Assembly (NCBI RefSeq): GCF_902686445.1
Contig: NC_062232.1
Location: 34,056,454 to 34,120,453, forward strand
Source: Sciurus carolinensis
Lineage: Eukaryota; Chordata; Mammalia; Rodentia; Sciuridae
Length of the DNA stretch: 64,000 nt
Direction of reading: 5' to 3'
Of the stretch, positions 11,993 to 26,900 are shown in pieces (position 1 is the stretch's first letter; each line of letters begins with the position of its first letter). Made by a program: the position numbers and the translations under genes. The notes below the pieces were generated by a model that was not told the origin of the DNA, did not search any database, and was given only the letters and a program-made list of their open reading frames with translations.

Positions 11993-14900
11993 AATATTTA
12001 CATTTATGTACAGAAAAATACATGTCCAATAGCAGTGCAGACTATATACTTTTTACAAATGTGGGGTTTTTTTTTTACTGTAAATTTTTAAAATATCCTT
12101 AAACTATGTTTTTAAATTAATATTTTAGAATTTAGGGAGATGTTTGTAATATTGTGGATCTAATGAATATTTTCTTTTTTCTGTTCAACGACAGAAATTT
12201 GAAGGCATGCGTACAATACTTGGTTTATTTTGTTAGAAGCTGAAATCATCAAAAATATATTGAGCTTGAGATGTTTTCTGATATTTCTCAGTTCATATTG
12301 TTGCCACTAGATGGCTTATTTTTGGTGAATAGATCAGATTAATATCAAAATAATTGTAGTCTTCAAAATACTTTTTTTTCTATCTCTGTATTTCTTTTTT
12401 TATTCCACTTAATTTTTTTACTCAATGGGTCAATAATCTGCAACTTAAAAGACTCAAGGAACAACTTGATTTAACATGGCTAAGACAAAGTTTTTAGATT
12501 TCGAAGATACTTTTGTAACTTTGAAGTCTAGTTCTTATAAAATACAATAGCTTTCAGGGTACTTAGCCTTACTTTTGTAACTTTGAAGTCTAGTTCTTAT
12601 AAAATACAATAGCTTTCAGGGTACTTAGCCTTTCAAAGTCTTAAAACTATATTAGTCCTTTTTTTTTTTTTTAAATATAGCCATATTCTATGGGGTTACC
12701 TATTCAATTATTTCCTACTGAAATCAGACAAATTTCATGTCTTCCACATTTCTAAATACATCTTAACAGTGTTTTGAAAACTGAAAGATATATTTGGCAA
12801 AATTTTCAGCCATGTCCCTAGTTAGATACAGGTACCACGATATAAAGAATAACCTGAAGGAAATGTAAAACCCCCCAGGTGGTATAGGTTGAGTATCCTT
12901 TATCTGAAATACTGAGGACTGGAAATATTTCAGGTTTATGTGTGTGCATGATTGCTCAAAAAGTTTTAGATTGTGGATTTTGGGATTAGGGATGCTGAAC
13001 CAATAGTGACAAGATAAGTAAATGTTAAAAAAAAAAAAAAAATAGTAAGGGCTGGGAATATAGCTCAGTTGGTAGAGTGCTTGCCTCCACAAGCACAAGG
13101 CCCTGGGTTCAATCCCCAGCACCACGCCAAAAAAAAAAAAAAAAAAAAAACCTGATAGACTGAAGCAGTAGTATAGGCAAAACTACATTTAAGAATCTAA
13201 CCAATTCTAGGCTATGTGAATTTTTATTTAGGGTGACTGATCTGTCCCTGCCAGTCTTGAGATCTTGGAGCGAGATAAGGCGAGCTCTTGTTTGCAGTTG
13301 CTAAAGCTATCTTAAGTATACTTCAGTTTGAAGCACTCTTTAGTATTCCTAATTATGTAAACATACATCACAGCTGAAGAAATATGGAAAGATTAGATTT
13401 AAGCTAGTCTTTACTGTGAGCATACATGCTATCTTATACACAGTATTTAAGCATACTGGTCCAATAGTATAATTCTTGTTGCTGAAAAAATAAGAATATA
13501 TTACATAAAAAGTATGTACTTTCTTAAATTTACTGAATCCTAGAAGGATATAGTGAATTAAGTACTAAGAGTTTTGTTTGAATCAGTCTTTTAAGACCAA
13601 ATAGAGTGCTGGCGATATAGCACATCAGGTAGAGTGCCTGCCTCGCATGCTGGAGGCCCGGGTTCGAGTCCCCAGCATTGTGCGAATGTGGTAAGAACAA
13701 AGACCAAATAGAAAGGAAAATTCTATAATGAACTTAGATGGAAATGTGCTAGTAGACTTTATTAGAAAATTTAGTTGATTTAGATTATCATAGAATAATA
13801 TCAAAATTGTTATCCATGTTTTCTCTTTAAAACAAATACGAACAATTAAAGCTGTGATTTATCATTTTCCCCTTTTTCGGAAGTTTTTTCTTTAATTGCT
13901 AGAAATTATTTTCCCTTAAGTCTCCATACAGAGATTGCCTCTTTCCCCCCATGCTTTTCCCTCAGTGGCTTCTAAAATGTGGCCTTTTTGAAGACGGCAA
14001 GATGTAAAAGATTGTCTTAGGTACTTTTCGTTTTTAATTCATTAAAGTTTTTACATGCAAACATGGTTTCAGTTGTACAACTGTTGTCTGCCCCTGCCAC
14101 ATTGAACATTGAGTTAACCTACTCTTCCTTAGAGAAGAAATTGAAAAACAGACAGTACTGGTGTGTGGGGCTGCTTCTAAGACGAGGAAGACTGGATGCA
14201 TTTTTAAAACTTAGGAAAAGTACCAACCAGCATGTTCTAGTTAGGAATTGCAGGTATCATTAATCCCAGGGATATTGGTATCAGTAGTTGGGTGTTTATT
14301 TTTTGGGGTACCACGGATGGAATACAGGGCCTTGCACATGCTAGTCAAGTACACTACCACCATGCCATGTCCCCAGTTCTCCAGGGATTATTTTTTATTG
14401 GATGGTTCACTTTGAGGCTTTGAAATAATTATAGCAGTTTTTTAATATCTACAACTATAATAAGAATTGAATTCAGAATTCATTAAACTAGGTTACTAAG
14501 TAACTTTTTCTTGATTTATTAAATGTTGAAATCTTTATGCATCAATTATTTTAATGCTGAGTATTTTCAGATATTTAGATATTTCTTTTATGGTGAGATT
14601 GCTGAAATAGAAGCATGGCTTCTAATACCTGTTTGTCAGTTGTGTTGGTAGGAATAAATAGCTGTGTCCCAGTGACTTAATCTTTACTTACTACTTCTGC
14701 ACTTACGTCTCTCAAGTGGGTTGACTGAACAAAATGAAGTATTCTCAGGTCTTTTCAAGATGATTTGATATAACTTTGTTTCATTGAATTTAATATTTCT
14801 AGTGTGTATCAATCAAGATAGTAGTTTTTTTTTCCCTCTAAAAACAGGAAGTTAACTTTTTTCATTAATTGTATTGCAGGGTTGGCTAGTGGATCTTCTC

Positions 14901-17900
14901 AACAAATTTGGCACTTTAAATGGGTTCCAGATATTGCATGATCGTTTTATTAATGGATCAGCATTAAATGTTCAAATAATTGCAGCCCTTATTAAGTAAG
15001 TTGTATTTTAAGATGCATGTTCAGTGTAATATAGAAATTGCTATTTTTATTACTTGATAAAAAATTGAGTTGTTCAAACGTGGGTTTTTCTTAAACAAGT
15101 TGCTTGGGCTTTTTAAAAATGTAATCTATATAGTCTGAGAATTTAGTCTTAATTGATTATAAGGAATTATTATAGGAGTCTCTTATCTTTCTTATTTCAG
15201 ACCATTTGGACAATGCTATGAGTTTCTTACTCTTCATACAGTGAAAAAGTACTTTCTTCCAATAATAGAAATGGTTCCACAATTTTTAGAAAACTTAACT
15301 GATGAAGAACTGAAAAAAGAAGCAAAGAACGAAGCCAAAAATGATGCCCTTTCAATGATTATTAAGTCTTTGAAGAATTTAGCTTCAAGGGTTCCAGGAC
15401 AAGAAGAAACTGTAAAAAACTTAGAAATATTTAGGTTAAAAATGATACTTAGGTAAGTTACTTATCTCTTGAATTAATGATGTATATGAATTTTGAGAAT
15501 TGTACATAACACTGAATTTCTCTTACAGATTATTGCAAATTTCTTCTTTCAATGGAAAGATGAATGCACTGAATGAAGTCAACAAGGTGATATCTAGTGT
15601 ATCATACTATACCCATCGGCATGGTAATCCTGAGGAGGAAGAGTGGCTCACAGCTGAACGAATGGCGGTAAGTCTTCTGGTTCTTTTTGTGTGTGCAGTG
15701 TTGGGATTGAATTATGGGCCTCACATATGGTAAGCAAGCACTCAACCACTGCACTATATCCATAGCCCTTTTTAAAAATGATTTTGAGTCAGGGTCTCAA
15801 TAAGATACTCAGGCTGACCTTGATTTGTTGTTCTCCTGCATCAGTCTCCTAGATAGCTGGGTTAATTAAAGGTATTTGCCACCACAGCCAGCATGATTCT
15901 TTTTATAAATATAAGAATCCACTTAAGATAAAGTTGATATGAACTTTTTAAATTAAACCCTAAAATTGGAAGGTGTTTTGATGGACAACTTGGTTAATCT
16001 TTAAACTTTTTTTATAACAGTTTATTATTTGGTAGTAATACAAATAGCTTAGCACATTTGATAAATGTACTGTTGAATGTGGTATTGGGAAATAATCATT
16101 AGCTTGTTGGGGAGTAGAAGAGTTGGTGGAAATGCAGTAGATAAAAGTGATCTGGGGAGTAGATGGAGTGGTATAATAGAACCTAGTGAATGAATTGGCC
16201 CATTGTTCATTTTTCAAATTTGAGTTAAAGATCTACATGGATTATTATTTTATCTTTTTTGGGTATTTTACTTTTTACATCATTTATCATTTTGACATTA
16301 AATATTTAGGAAACTATTTACCGTAGATATTTTATATATGATAATTTTAAAAATGGGTAAGTTGCCATTTAACTTACAGAACCCGTGTTTTTCTGAGTGC
16401 ATGCTGTGTGACAGGTCTGAGGACACATCTGTAGGGGAACACTATCCTTGACATGAAGAAGTCTCCAGCTTAGTAGGAAAAACAGTGATTAGAATGGGAT
16501 AAAAGGTATGTGGAAGGGGTGAGGATATAGCTCAGTGAGGCCCTGAGTTCAATCCCCAACACACTCACACACAAAAGGATGTGGAATATGCTTACACATT
16601 GGCTCAGTGTTGAGAGGTCAGTTGATTGATAGATGTCTGGTTTTGTGCATGTGATATGCTTCTCAGCCTTGGGAAAATTGAGAACAGAGCTACTCAAAAT
16701 GCTTTCGATACCTGTCTTGGAGAATACAGAAAATAGCATTAAATGTATAAAAACTTTTATGGCAATTTAACCTAGTCAAATTTTCATTGTATTTTAGGAA
16801 AATGTCTGTAACGAGTTAAAAATTGTTTTAACAGCCTTTTAACAGGTGAGGAGTATAGTTCTATAGCACACTTTGGGCCTGGCTACTTTTTATTTTCAAT
16901 CAGCTGAATATTGTAAAACCATACACTGTAGATTACTACCTTTTTTTTTTTTTTAATTTAAATCATGACCTGGCACTTCTTGCTGTAGATGTTAGATGAA
17001 TGCCAATCAAGCAACCTAGCATAGTGTTACAGGAACAGACAATGGAATTGTGTAGACTTGACTCAGATTCTAGTTCCAGCACCTGCCAACCCCTTTACTT
17101 CTCTGTAATAGGATAATGTATCCCCTCACTAGGTTTGTTTACAATATGAAAGACCTACTCAATAAAAAACTGTAGTGTCTGGCACATGGTAATCAGTTTA
17201 TAAAGTAAAAAATAAAAAGTACCTTTTCACCCAAGATCAAAACAATGCCGAGGCAAAATTGGTGTGAAAGATCCAAAGATCCTAAAAGTGGTCCTGTGCC
17301 CTCCCTACATAAACCACTGTCGTTGCACTTGGGTAATCTTTTTCTGACTACAGAAGTAACTGGGTAGAGTGCTTGCTTAGCATGCATGAGGCCCTGGGTT
17401 CAATCTCTTGTACTGCGGAAAAAGAAAAAAAATTTTCTGAGTAAGTGGTGGAGTGTAGAATCTATCCCCCCGCCCTCATGCTGGGGCCTTGCACATGCTT
17501 CTACCACTAAGCTACACCCCTGGCCTGGAATGAAGGATCTTTTTAATGATTTCAGTATTTCTAATTTATGGGAGCATTTTTGTATGTACAAAATTAAGCA
17601 TTAACAAATTATACTGTATTATATTTTATAAATGTGTTGGAATTCCTCTTTACATTGTTGAATACAGTGTGAACAATATATTACTTTTAAAAAAAAAACT
17701 TCTGCATTTTAGTGTCTGCTTTTGAAACACATTTTTAAATTTATTTAGGAATGGATACAGCAGAACAATATTTTATCCATAGTCTTGCGAGATAGTCTTC
17801 ATCAACCACAGTATGTAGAGAAACTGGAGAAGATTCTCCGTTTTGTCATCAAAGAAAAAGCTCTGACCTTGCAAGATCTTGATAATATTTGGGCAGCACA

Positions 17901-20900
17901 GGTAAGGAAATTTAAGGTGGTGGTTATATAGTTTCTAAAAGAAAGCTGCTTAGAAACTCATACAGTAGTAACAAAATGGGACACAGGCTCGTGTTGTGTG
18001 ACTTTTAGTACGTTTAAATGATTGTTACAGAAGTTTTGCCAGGAAACTTTTAACAGCCATTAATAATTTAAAACTTAAAATATTCTATCAATTTATATTT
18101 GGTAAAGCTTGGCAGTTTGTAGTTGGTATTAAATAAGAGGCAAACAGTAAAGTAATAAGGAATATCTGGAAGAGCATGAGATACCTGTAACTGATTTCTT
18201 CCTGGATTTAAAGGAAAAAAGCTCCCAAAATCAGAATAGTTACATTATTCAATTATTTACTAAGACCAGCAGTGATTATTCCTAGGGACTTAAACTTATT
18301 AGGAGAATTAGAAACCTTTTTGGAAAGTTTCAGAGCTGGAAAATACATAATTCCTTCAGTTATCTTTATGATGACAAATTTCTATTCATGGGTCACTTTG
18401 GAAGCATTGTTGATTGTTAGATGAAAAAGCTTTGGTTTTTTTAGTTTATAGAAATCAAGAGAATAGTTTTGCCTTTTAATATTTAAGGTTCCAGTTTTGG
18501 AATAGTATTAATGTGCTTTAGTTTTTCCTATTTACAATATTAAAGTTGGTATGTTAAATGGAATAAACTGTAATACAGATTCACATGAATTGCCAAAGTA
18601 CACATTAACCATGTGCATTCAGAAATTGAATTGCCAGGTTTTAGACCTACAGCATTTATGTTAGGAATTTTACATTACAAAATTAAATGAAGGAGATGGA
18701 ATAACTTAATAATTATCAGCTGTCAATATATATTATTTTTCTGTTATTCACATTTTAATATACTTGTGGTTTTGTTTCTGTTTCTTATTAGGCGGGGAAG
18801 CATGAAGCCATTGTAAAGAATGTACATGATCTACTGGCAAAATTAGCATGGGATTTTTCTCCTGAACAACTTGATCATCTTTTTGATTGTTTTAAGGTAA
18901 TTGTTAACATAGTTATGATCATTTTATTTTAAATAGAATTAATTCATTAAACCTGTATTTTTTGTTGTTGTTGTTTTTGGGTTTTTTGTTTGTTTTTTTT
19001 GGTGGTGCTGGGGATTGAACCCAGGGCCTATGTCCATGCTAGGCAAGCACTCTATCAACTGAGCTGTATCCCCAGCCCCTATGCATGTTGTTCTTAACCA
19101 AAAATACTTTAATAGAAATCTCTCTGGTGCGAAGGACTTTGCCACTGTTTTCTTTTCCAGTGAGGACTTAATGTTTTGCACTGGTAGTCATAACTTATAA
19201 ATAGGTAATCTCATTTTAAAAAAAAAACGCCGGTTATCATTTTGGGTCATACTTGTCTGATGGTGTGTATTCTGGTTATGGGTTGAAGCAAATTATAGGG
19301 CTTCAGGAAGGTTGATTGCAGTGAAAAGTAAGGGAATACAAATACCATGGTACTGGGGACAGATGCCCAAGCAGAATGTGACTAAATGGAGATGAAATTC
19401 TTAAGGTAGCCCAAGACCCCTACAGTCATATTTGCATCAGTGCCATCTTGAGCTTCTTAAGGTTGTGTTGTGTAACAGTTTCTCATCAGTTGGTAGGATT
19501 TGGTTTGTAAAATCCCAAGTGCTTAGTGAATTTGTGGATTAAGAATATAAGACTGGGACTGGGGATAGTGGTAGAGTACTTGCATAACTATGTGAGGCCC
19601 TGGGTTCAATCCTCAGCACCTCATTTAAATAGATAATAAAATAAAGGTATTTAAAAGTGTATTCTGGTAGTGTTCACAATAGAATTGTCTGTAAACAACT
19701 AGCATTAGATCATTAGATTGCTAAGGTTTCTTATTGGAAGTAAACTGAATGCTATTGGGAAAATAATTGCTAAAACCACTTTAGAAAATAGTTTGGTATT
19801 TCTGACAAAGTGTAGCAGTCTCATGATACATGAGTCTGATATTTGAATACATACTTGAGAAACTCATGTGCTCTAGGATACATGTTCAGGAACACTTATA
19901 GCAGAATTATTTATGATAGCTCAAAACTGATATGTAGAACTGATAAAAGAATCCCTAAATTGTGGAATGACCATATGATAGAATACTTCATAACAATGAG
20001 AATGAGCAATTTAGAGCAATTAAACTACATAGATGAGTCTAATTTTAGCAGAAGGTTGAAGAAAGGAATAAAGGCACAATAAATCATAAACCTTGATTAT
20101 TTTAACATAAACTTGAATAATAGCACCAGTGAGTTGTGGGAGCGTGGGTGGTGGGGCTACTTAACCACTTGTTACTTTCAACCTGGGTAATAGTTACACA
20201 GATATTTACGTTATATACTGTAATGATGGTACATGTTTTTACCTTTCAGGACAAGTATTTCACAGTGTGAATTTAAACACACAAACACACACACATACAC
20301 AAATACATGCAATATTCAAGGCTTCCAACCCAGGCATATTAAATCAGAATCACTAGATATGGAACCTGGCAGTATGTATTTAAGCACATTTCTCACATGA
20401 GTCATAAGGATGTTAAAGTTGTAATTTAAAGCCTCATCCAAAAATTCACTTTGAAGAAATAAAGTATTGAGTGAATTTTTCATGCAGTTTTTAAATACCT
20501 TTTAAAATGTATTTCATATATGAAGAAGTAAAACATCACATATTTCCCCCATCCATTGAAGTACATCAAAGACTGCTGAGGAAAAACTAGAACTGGTTAT
20601 CATGGGTACTCTACCGCTAATTTAGACTCCTGAGGGAATACCAGAACTGGCTGTCACGGGTACCTTACAGTTAATTGCCATTTGTATTTAATCTTGTGAT
20701 GACTTCCAAAATGGTGGCACACAACCAGTGATGGCCGTGATGGAGTAAAGAAGTGGATTGGTTATTATTATATGCCTTGGATGCTCCTCTTACTCAGGAT
20801 GGTCTAAATACAGTAATGGTCTAAATATAACAATCATGGTTTTTCCCTTGGCTTAAATGTTCTTTGAGCATTTGTCATTCGGCAGCAAGCACATTGTCTT

Positions 20901-23900
20901 TCTTTTCCTTTTCCTTTTTTCTTTTTAAGATGTTGATTGAACCTGGAATATGTCTTGAAAGTTTCTAGTAAAGATGATTTAAAGGAAGCATGAAGTCTGG
21001 GTCATTTTGTTGTTCTTTATAGATTGCAACCAAATGATCCAAACTCTCTTGGTTAGACTTTACATAGGTCCTTGGCCCAGAGTGATTTTTTTAAATGTTT
21101 AAGTTCCTAGTCTTTGTTTTCTAGTCATATCAGTTTACAGTTTCATCAAGGATTTCATATCCTTGGCAAAACTTGTTTTTGATAATCTGTGAAAAGTTAT
21201 CCTGTGGTATTAGTGTTTGTGTCTTCATGTTTTCATATGTATTTGAGCTCTTCTTTATTTTTTTGGTGAATGCCTGTTAAGTCTTTTGTCTACTTTTTTT
21301 CCTATGGTGTTGTATTTTTCTTACTGATGTAAAGAATGATGTATAGAAGTTGTTGGCATATTCTGCATGCTAGTCCTTACCAGTTCAGTAGTTAAAATTT
21401 CTCCCATTTTATGGTTGTCATTTTCAGTCACCTCATGGTTTGTTTGGATGAACAAATGTCCTTAATTTTTCCTTTTCTTATTTATCTTAGTCCACATTTC
21501 TCAAAGATGAGTACATGAATACTTACAATGTCATTATCATCAAAAGAAATAAAAATTTCTTTATATCATCAAACCGTGTAAAATCTCACAGGTATCTCAG
21601 GATCCTAGTGTATTTTTCTTTGTAAATAATTTAGACTATGTCACAGACCCTTGTTTTCAAACACATAAGGCACAGTGTTCTTTAATCAGCTTTTTTGATT
21701 CATTATGAAAATCTTGGTATATAAAGTTGTCTTTGCTCTTGTCTATAAAGTCATAGTAGAGGGTCAGATTTAAGAGTAATTCTCAGTAGCAGATTATTAA
21801 CCACCCGCCCACACACAGTCTGGAAACAGTTGGTTATCAAGGGAGGGTGGGGATTGCTACTTGGTAAAGGCCCAAGGTACTGCTAATTACCTAAAATGCA
21901 TAGGATAGTCCCCATAACAAAGAAGTGTCTGTTCAAAATGAGTTGGGAGACTCAGGGTAAGATGTTTAATTGTAAAAGGAGATTTTTCTGTTTTCTTGGA
22001 ATTTGACTCTGTTCTATGAATACTATTGTTGTCTTTCAGATGTCACTTAGATAATTCTGTACTCATCTATGTTTTTTTCCTGATGAATTAAATACATTCT
22101 GGTAACTGCATTTAAGAAGCATTAACCAAAATAGGGGTTGTTTTCATGTCACTGAAATTTTTTTTAGGCCAGTTGGACAAATGCTAGTAAAAAGCAACGT
22201 GAAAAGCTGCTTGAGCTAATTCGTCGTCTTGCAGAAGATGATAAAGATGGTGTGATGGCACACAAAGTGTTGAACCTTCTGTGGAATCTGGCCCACAGTG
22301 ATGATGTGCCTGTAGATATCATGGACCTGGCCCTCAGTGCCCACATAAAAATACTGGATTATAGTTGCTCCCAGGTAAGGGTGTGCTGCTTTGCCTATTT
22401 GTTTGTGACCTTCTTCTTCACCATTAGGATAGCTTAGTTGCAAGATAGTTCCAGGTTATTCTGACATTGTTATTTTTTAAATTATCTTCAGGAATTGACT
22501 TTGTTCATATTAGTATACCTTTTTTTTTTTTTTTAAACTTAGATCTCTACATCAAGGTTTTGTGAATCATCTGAGTCTCCTTGGGAGAAAGATAGTACAA
22601 ACAACAGGCTATTTAGTGGTAGTATTATCAAATGTGTAATGAAGAAGTACCAGTTTCAAATAGATCATAAGACACTAATGCTGTTTAGGGATTTTAAAAG
22701 TAAGAAAAATTAGGTTTTCTTTGCTCATAGGAGAGCTAAGAAAAAATTTATACAATTTCCTTGATAGTAAAACATTTTCATTTAGGGTATTATATGTTAA
22801 TGTTTATTTCTGTGATACAGCAGAATCTCAAAACACTGGATAAAAGGCAATACCTTCTGGCGAACTTAAACTATACTGAATTTTTATAATAGTGCTTTAC
22901 TTTTTGGAGTTTTGGTAGTAAATGTGAAATTAAAACATAAAACTTTTTAAAACATTAAACTCTACTACAGTTATGGCATAATTGTAATGCTAATCAGAGG
23001 AGAAAAACTTAAAATTCTCTAAATGTGAAGGTAGAATTCTTCCAATTAAAGTTCTATATAAAACATTGAAATTGTTTGTTTAAGGACCGTGACACACAAA
23101 AGATCCAGTGGATAGATCGCTTTATAGAAGAACTTCGCACAAATGACAAATGGGTTATTCCCGCACTGAAACAAATTAGAGAAATTTGTAGTTTGTTTGG
23201 TGAAGCACCTCAAAATTTGAGGTAAGACTTTTAAACCTAGACAATTTTAATATATTTTCATGTATGTATTTTTGTTGGAAAGAAATAGCATAACAGATGG
23301 TTAAAGCATATTTTAAAAGTGTGGTGACAGACCTAAGAGGAGGGTTAGTTTGTCATATCCACCTCCTTTATTTTATTGATGAGAAAGTAAGGCACAATTA
23401 ATTGATAAGTGTCAGAATCAAGCTGATGATATGCCTTCAGGTTCTTGACTCAGAGGTATTTTATTTCTAGCAAGAATGCCAGACAGTTTTATGGCATGTG
23501 ATATGGTATCCATATCTCATTCTTCATTTGATTTTATCTTCATGCCTTCATCATTTGAATCACATAATACTATAGAATAGTTTTCAATGTAAAACCTTTT
23601 TCTAGTCAGTTTTTAAAGTCACTTTCAAACATTAAACTGCATGGACATTTAAATAATGAAAGATAACAAAATACAATTTAAAACTTTTATTTTAGTGAAG
23701 TTTTTTTTTTTTTAGTAGCATCGAAATTATTTGTCTTTATATTTCTGGTAATAGAATTGGAACTGATAACATTAAAAGAAAAATAACATGGACAGAAAGA
23801 GAACTGAGTATAGTGGAAAGAATATTCACAATGGAGTGTGAACCTTGTGTCAAACCAGTCATTTAAGCCTATAAAAATTCTCTAAAGGATCATTTTTCTT

Positions 23901-26900
23901 ATGTATAAGATGAAATGATGGAACTGGGCTTGGTGGTGCACGACTATAACCCCAGACACTGGGGAGGCTCAGGCAGGAGGATTACAAGTTTGAGGCCAGC
24001 CTTAGCAACTTAACAAGCCCTAAAAAATTTGGTGAAACTTGTCTCAAAAGTAAAAAGCATTAGGCATGTGACTCAGTAGTAAAGCACCCTGAATTGAATC
24101 CCTGGTACTACCAAAAATTAATAATAATAATAATTAAAAAAATAAAATAAATGATGATGCACACCTATAATCTCAGCAATTCAGAAGACTGAGGGAAGAA
24201 GATCACAAGTTTGAGGCTGGCCTCGGCAACTTAGCCAGACCATCTCAAAATGAAAAGAACTTGGATGTAGCTCAATGGATAGGGGTAAAATGACCCTGGG
24301 TTTCATTCATCCCCAATACTGCGTGGAGGGAGGGGGAGTTTAAATGATTGGCAAGATCTGTTATGGCTCTGGATTACTGTGATTATGCCTATGATTGAAC
24401 TAGAAAAGGTCATACTTATGTTTAGATGTTAACAATTGAACTTTATCTCATTTTTCCCCCCATGTCTGGAAGAAAAAATAGGACATTAGAAAAGCTAGAA
24501 GGATAAACAGTGGGAAGAATTCAGACATTTATCTTACTAATAGTACCACTTTATTTGAAGGATGTATTTTGAATGTTTGGCCCACCACATTTATCACTTG
24601 GCCTTTCTCAAATGGCATTTTGTTGCAGATAGACATAGTAGTTCACATACTCTTCCAAGGACCAGTAAGTAGTAGCCTCATCTCCACGAGATGAATAATA
24701 ATGGCTGTGAAAGTTGACTGGTTGAGTGTGGCCAAGTTTGCCAACAAGTTTGTCACCAGAAAGTGCCTTGGCCACAAATCGAGTATCCTAGTATATACAT
24801 TGAATGACCAATAAATAAAATTTTTATGAAAACATTTTTTCTTGGTTAAATTCTTCACTTCTTCACTAGCTCTTATAATGATAGTCTTGGAAGGAATGTT
24901 TCTGTTTTATAATTCTGAAATAATCATGTACCAGACAAATGTGCTTTGGTACTATTATAGGAATAGAAATCAGTCATTGAACTAGACTCCCTGTCGGGTG
25001 AAGGTAGAGAATACTGATGCATGTTTTTCGGTTAAAATGAGAATAATTTTCACTTATTTATTTATTTTTTGAAGCTTTACTTTCTTTTAAATTGCTTAAT
25101 ACTTCTATTAAAGGAAGTAAATGAACAAAAGTATAGTTTTTTAAAAGGTTTTTAATTACTAGCTAAGAATTTAGATGTGTAAACTCTTGAGCACAACAGA
25201 GTTTAATTGCCTAATTATATTGTGAAGTTCTTCTCGTTTCAGTCAAACTCAGCGAAGTCCCCATGTATTTTATCGCCATGATTTAATCAATCAACTTCAG
25301 CACAATCATGCCCTAGTTACTTTGGTAGCTGAAAATCTTGCAACTTACATGGAAAGCATGAGACTATATGCTAGAGGTATGTATTATAAGATAAATTATG
25401 GGAAATAACAGTGATCTGTTTTTTTACATTAGTTACATTACGGCGAGTGATTGATTTTAAATGTTACAAGGTAGTTGGCTTTATGAATCGTTTTCCTTTA
25501 TGGGCATATGGTCTACTTTTACTCTCAAATCTTAAACTCCAGTCCAGCATTTTGAGCCTGTTGACTCAGTACCTGCCTTCTCCATTTTTCTTGATCTCTT
25601 TTTTCTACCCCGCCTGGCACACTCTGCCTCTCTGTCCTACACTTGAATGTTATCTTTGTAGGTATGTACTGGACTCATTTTCAACCTTTGAATCTTTGTT
25701 GCCACCACCTTTAACTTTTGAAGAAAACTAGTTTTGTCTGTCTGGTTTTGCACATATTAGTTTTTTATAATCCTAGGTCTGTTTCATAAGTGCTTCAGAC
25801 TTTATGAAGTCAAAATTCATGAGGAGAAACAGGAAGCTATAAGAACCTGGATGTTTGCTTTACTTTGAAAGTGCGAAATTGTTTAAATGTGTTGGAATGA
25901 AATTCCGTGTGATTTCAACAGATCATTTTAAAGTGCTTGCCATATATGGAACTGTGTCAATGCTTTTTCGCCTTTAATATATGTCTGCCCCTCGCCATAT
26001 CCTTAGAGTCTTAATTTTGTTCCTAGAGTCATAGACAAGAGAACTTTATATCATCATTGTTAAAGACAGACTTGAACATAATATTTACTAAACATAGCAC
26101 TCATTTAACATGTTATACTGGGACCTAGAGAAGCCAATAGTGGATATTAAAAATGATGACAATCACAGTACTTACTTTTTGAGGAGCAGAGTATACTGGA
26201 CATTGTTGAATAAAATTCCGTGGTACTTATAAATCACCAAACTTTTGCTTAACCCTTAAAATGCAGATAAACATAAAAGAAGAATTAAGCAACTCTTCTG
26301 ATAGCCGTACTGACTGTGTTGCCTCTGTCGTTCCTTTTTTTCCTCTGGATCATTTCCAGATGGTAGAACTGGACAAGCAATCTAAGAATTAGGCAGGTGA
26401 TGGGCATCAAACAGTGACCTTTTATCATTTCTGTCCTGTGTTCCTTCTAAGCAGCAGGCTAGAACAGTGAAGGCAATATAGGCATGCAACCATGTGACAT
26501 ACCAGAGGCAACCAAAATAGAGAAATGAGGTTTGTGTGCAGTATGCAATACACAAATACCCATACATTCGTGCTCACATTAACATAACTCACTCTTGGTT
26601 ATGATCTCATTTCTTTGTGGTATAGAACCTTCATAATCGGCAATGCAGCCCTTCCCTCAAAGTCGGAGCCATATAAATGAATGTGTTTCAATGCTATTAT
26701 TGATTTGCTTCATTCGTGCTTGGCATTATACTTGATTTTATTGTCCAGAGTTGTGGAATCTGCTACTGTTGGGTACTCAGGAAGTGAATGTGCACTTCAT
26801 GCTCATTAGCATTTTCATTTTAGTCAAATTCTACGTAAGTTTTTGTCTAAATTTTGGGATCACAAGAATTTTGCATTCTTTAATTTCCCTTCCTTTTGTT

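Noticed and set aside
13606..13692. tRNA gene, because A- and B-box-like motifs are present
   Set aside because: The many such motifs here are ID SINEs derived from a tRNA. They lack a complete cloverleaf and carry A-rich tails.
24540..24860. Possible processed pseudogene, because a short frame ends near AATAAATAAA
   Set aside because: Neither strand gave a recognisable protein, and there is no clear poly-A tail or target duplication. A translated search of this stretch would decide.
25411..25731. 106-codon open frame after coding exon 13
   Set aside because: It is intronic, starts just past a donor, and resembles no protein I know. Probably chance.
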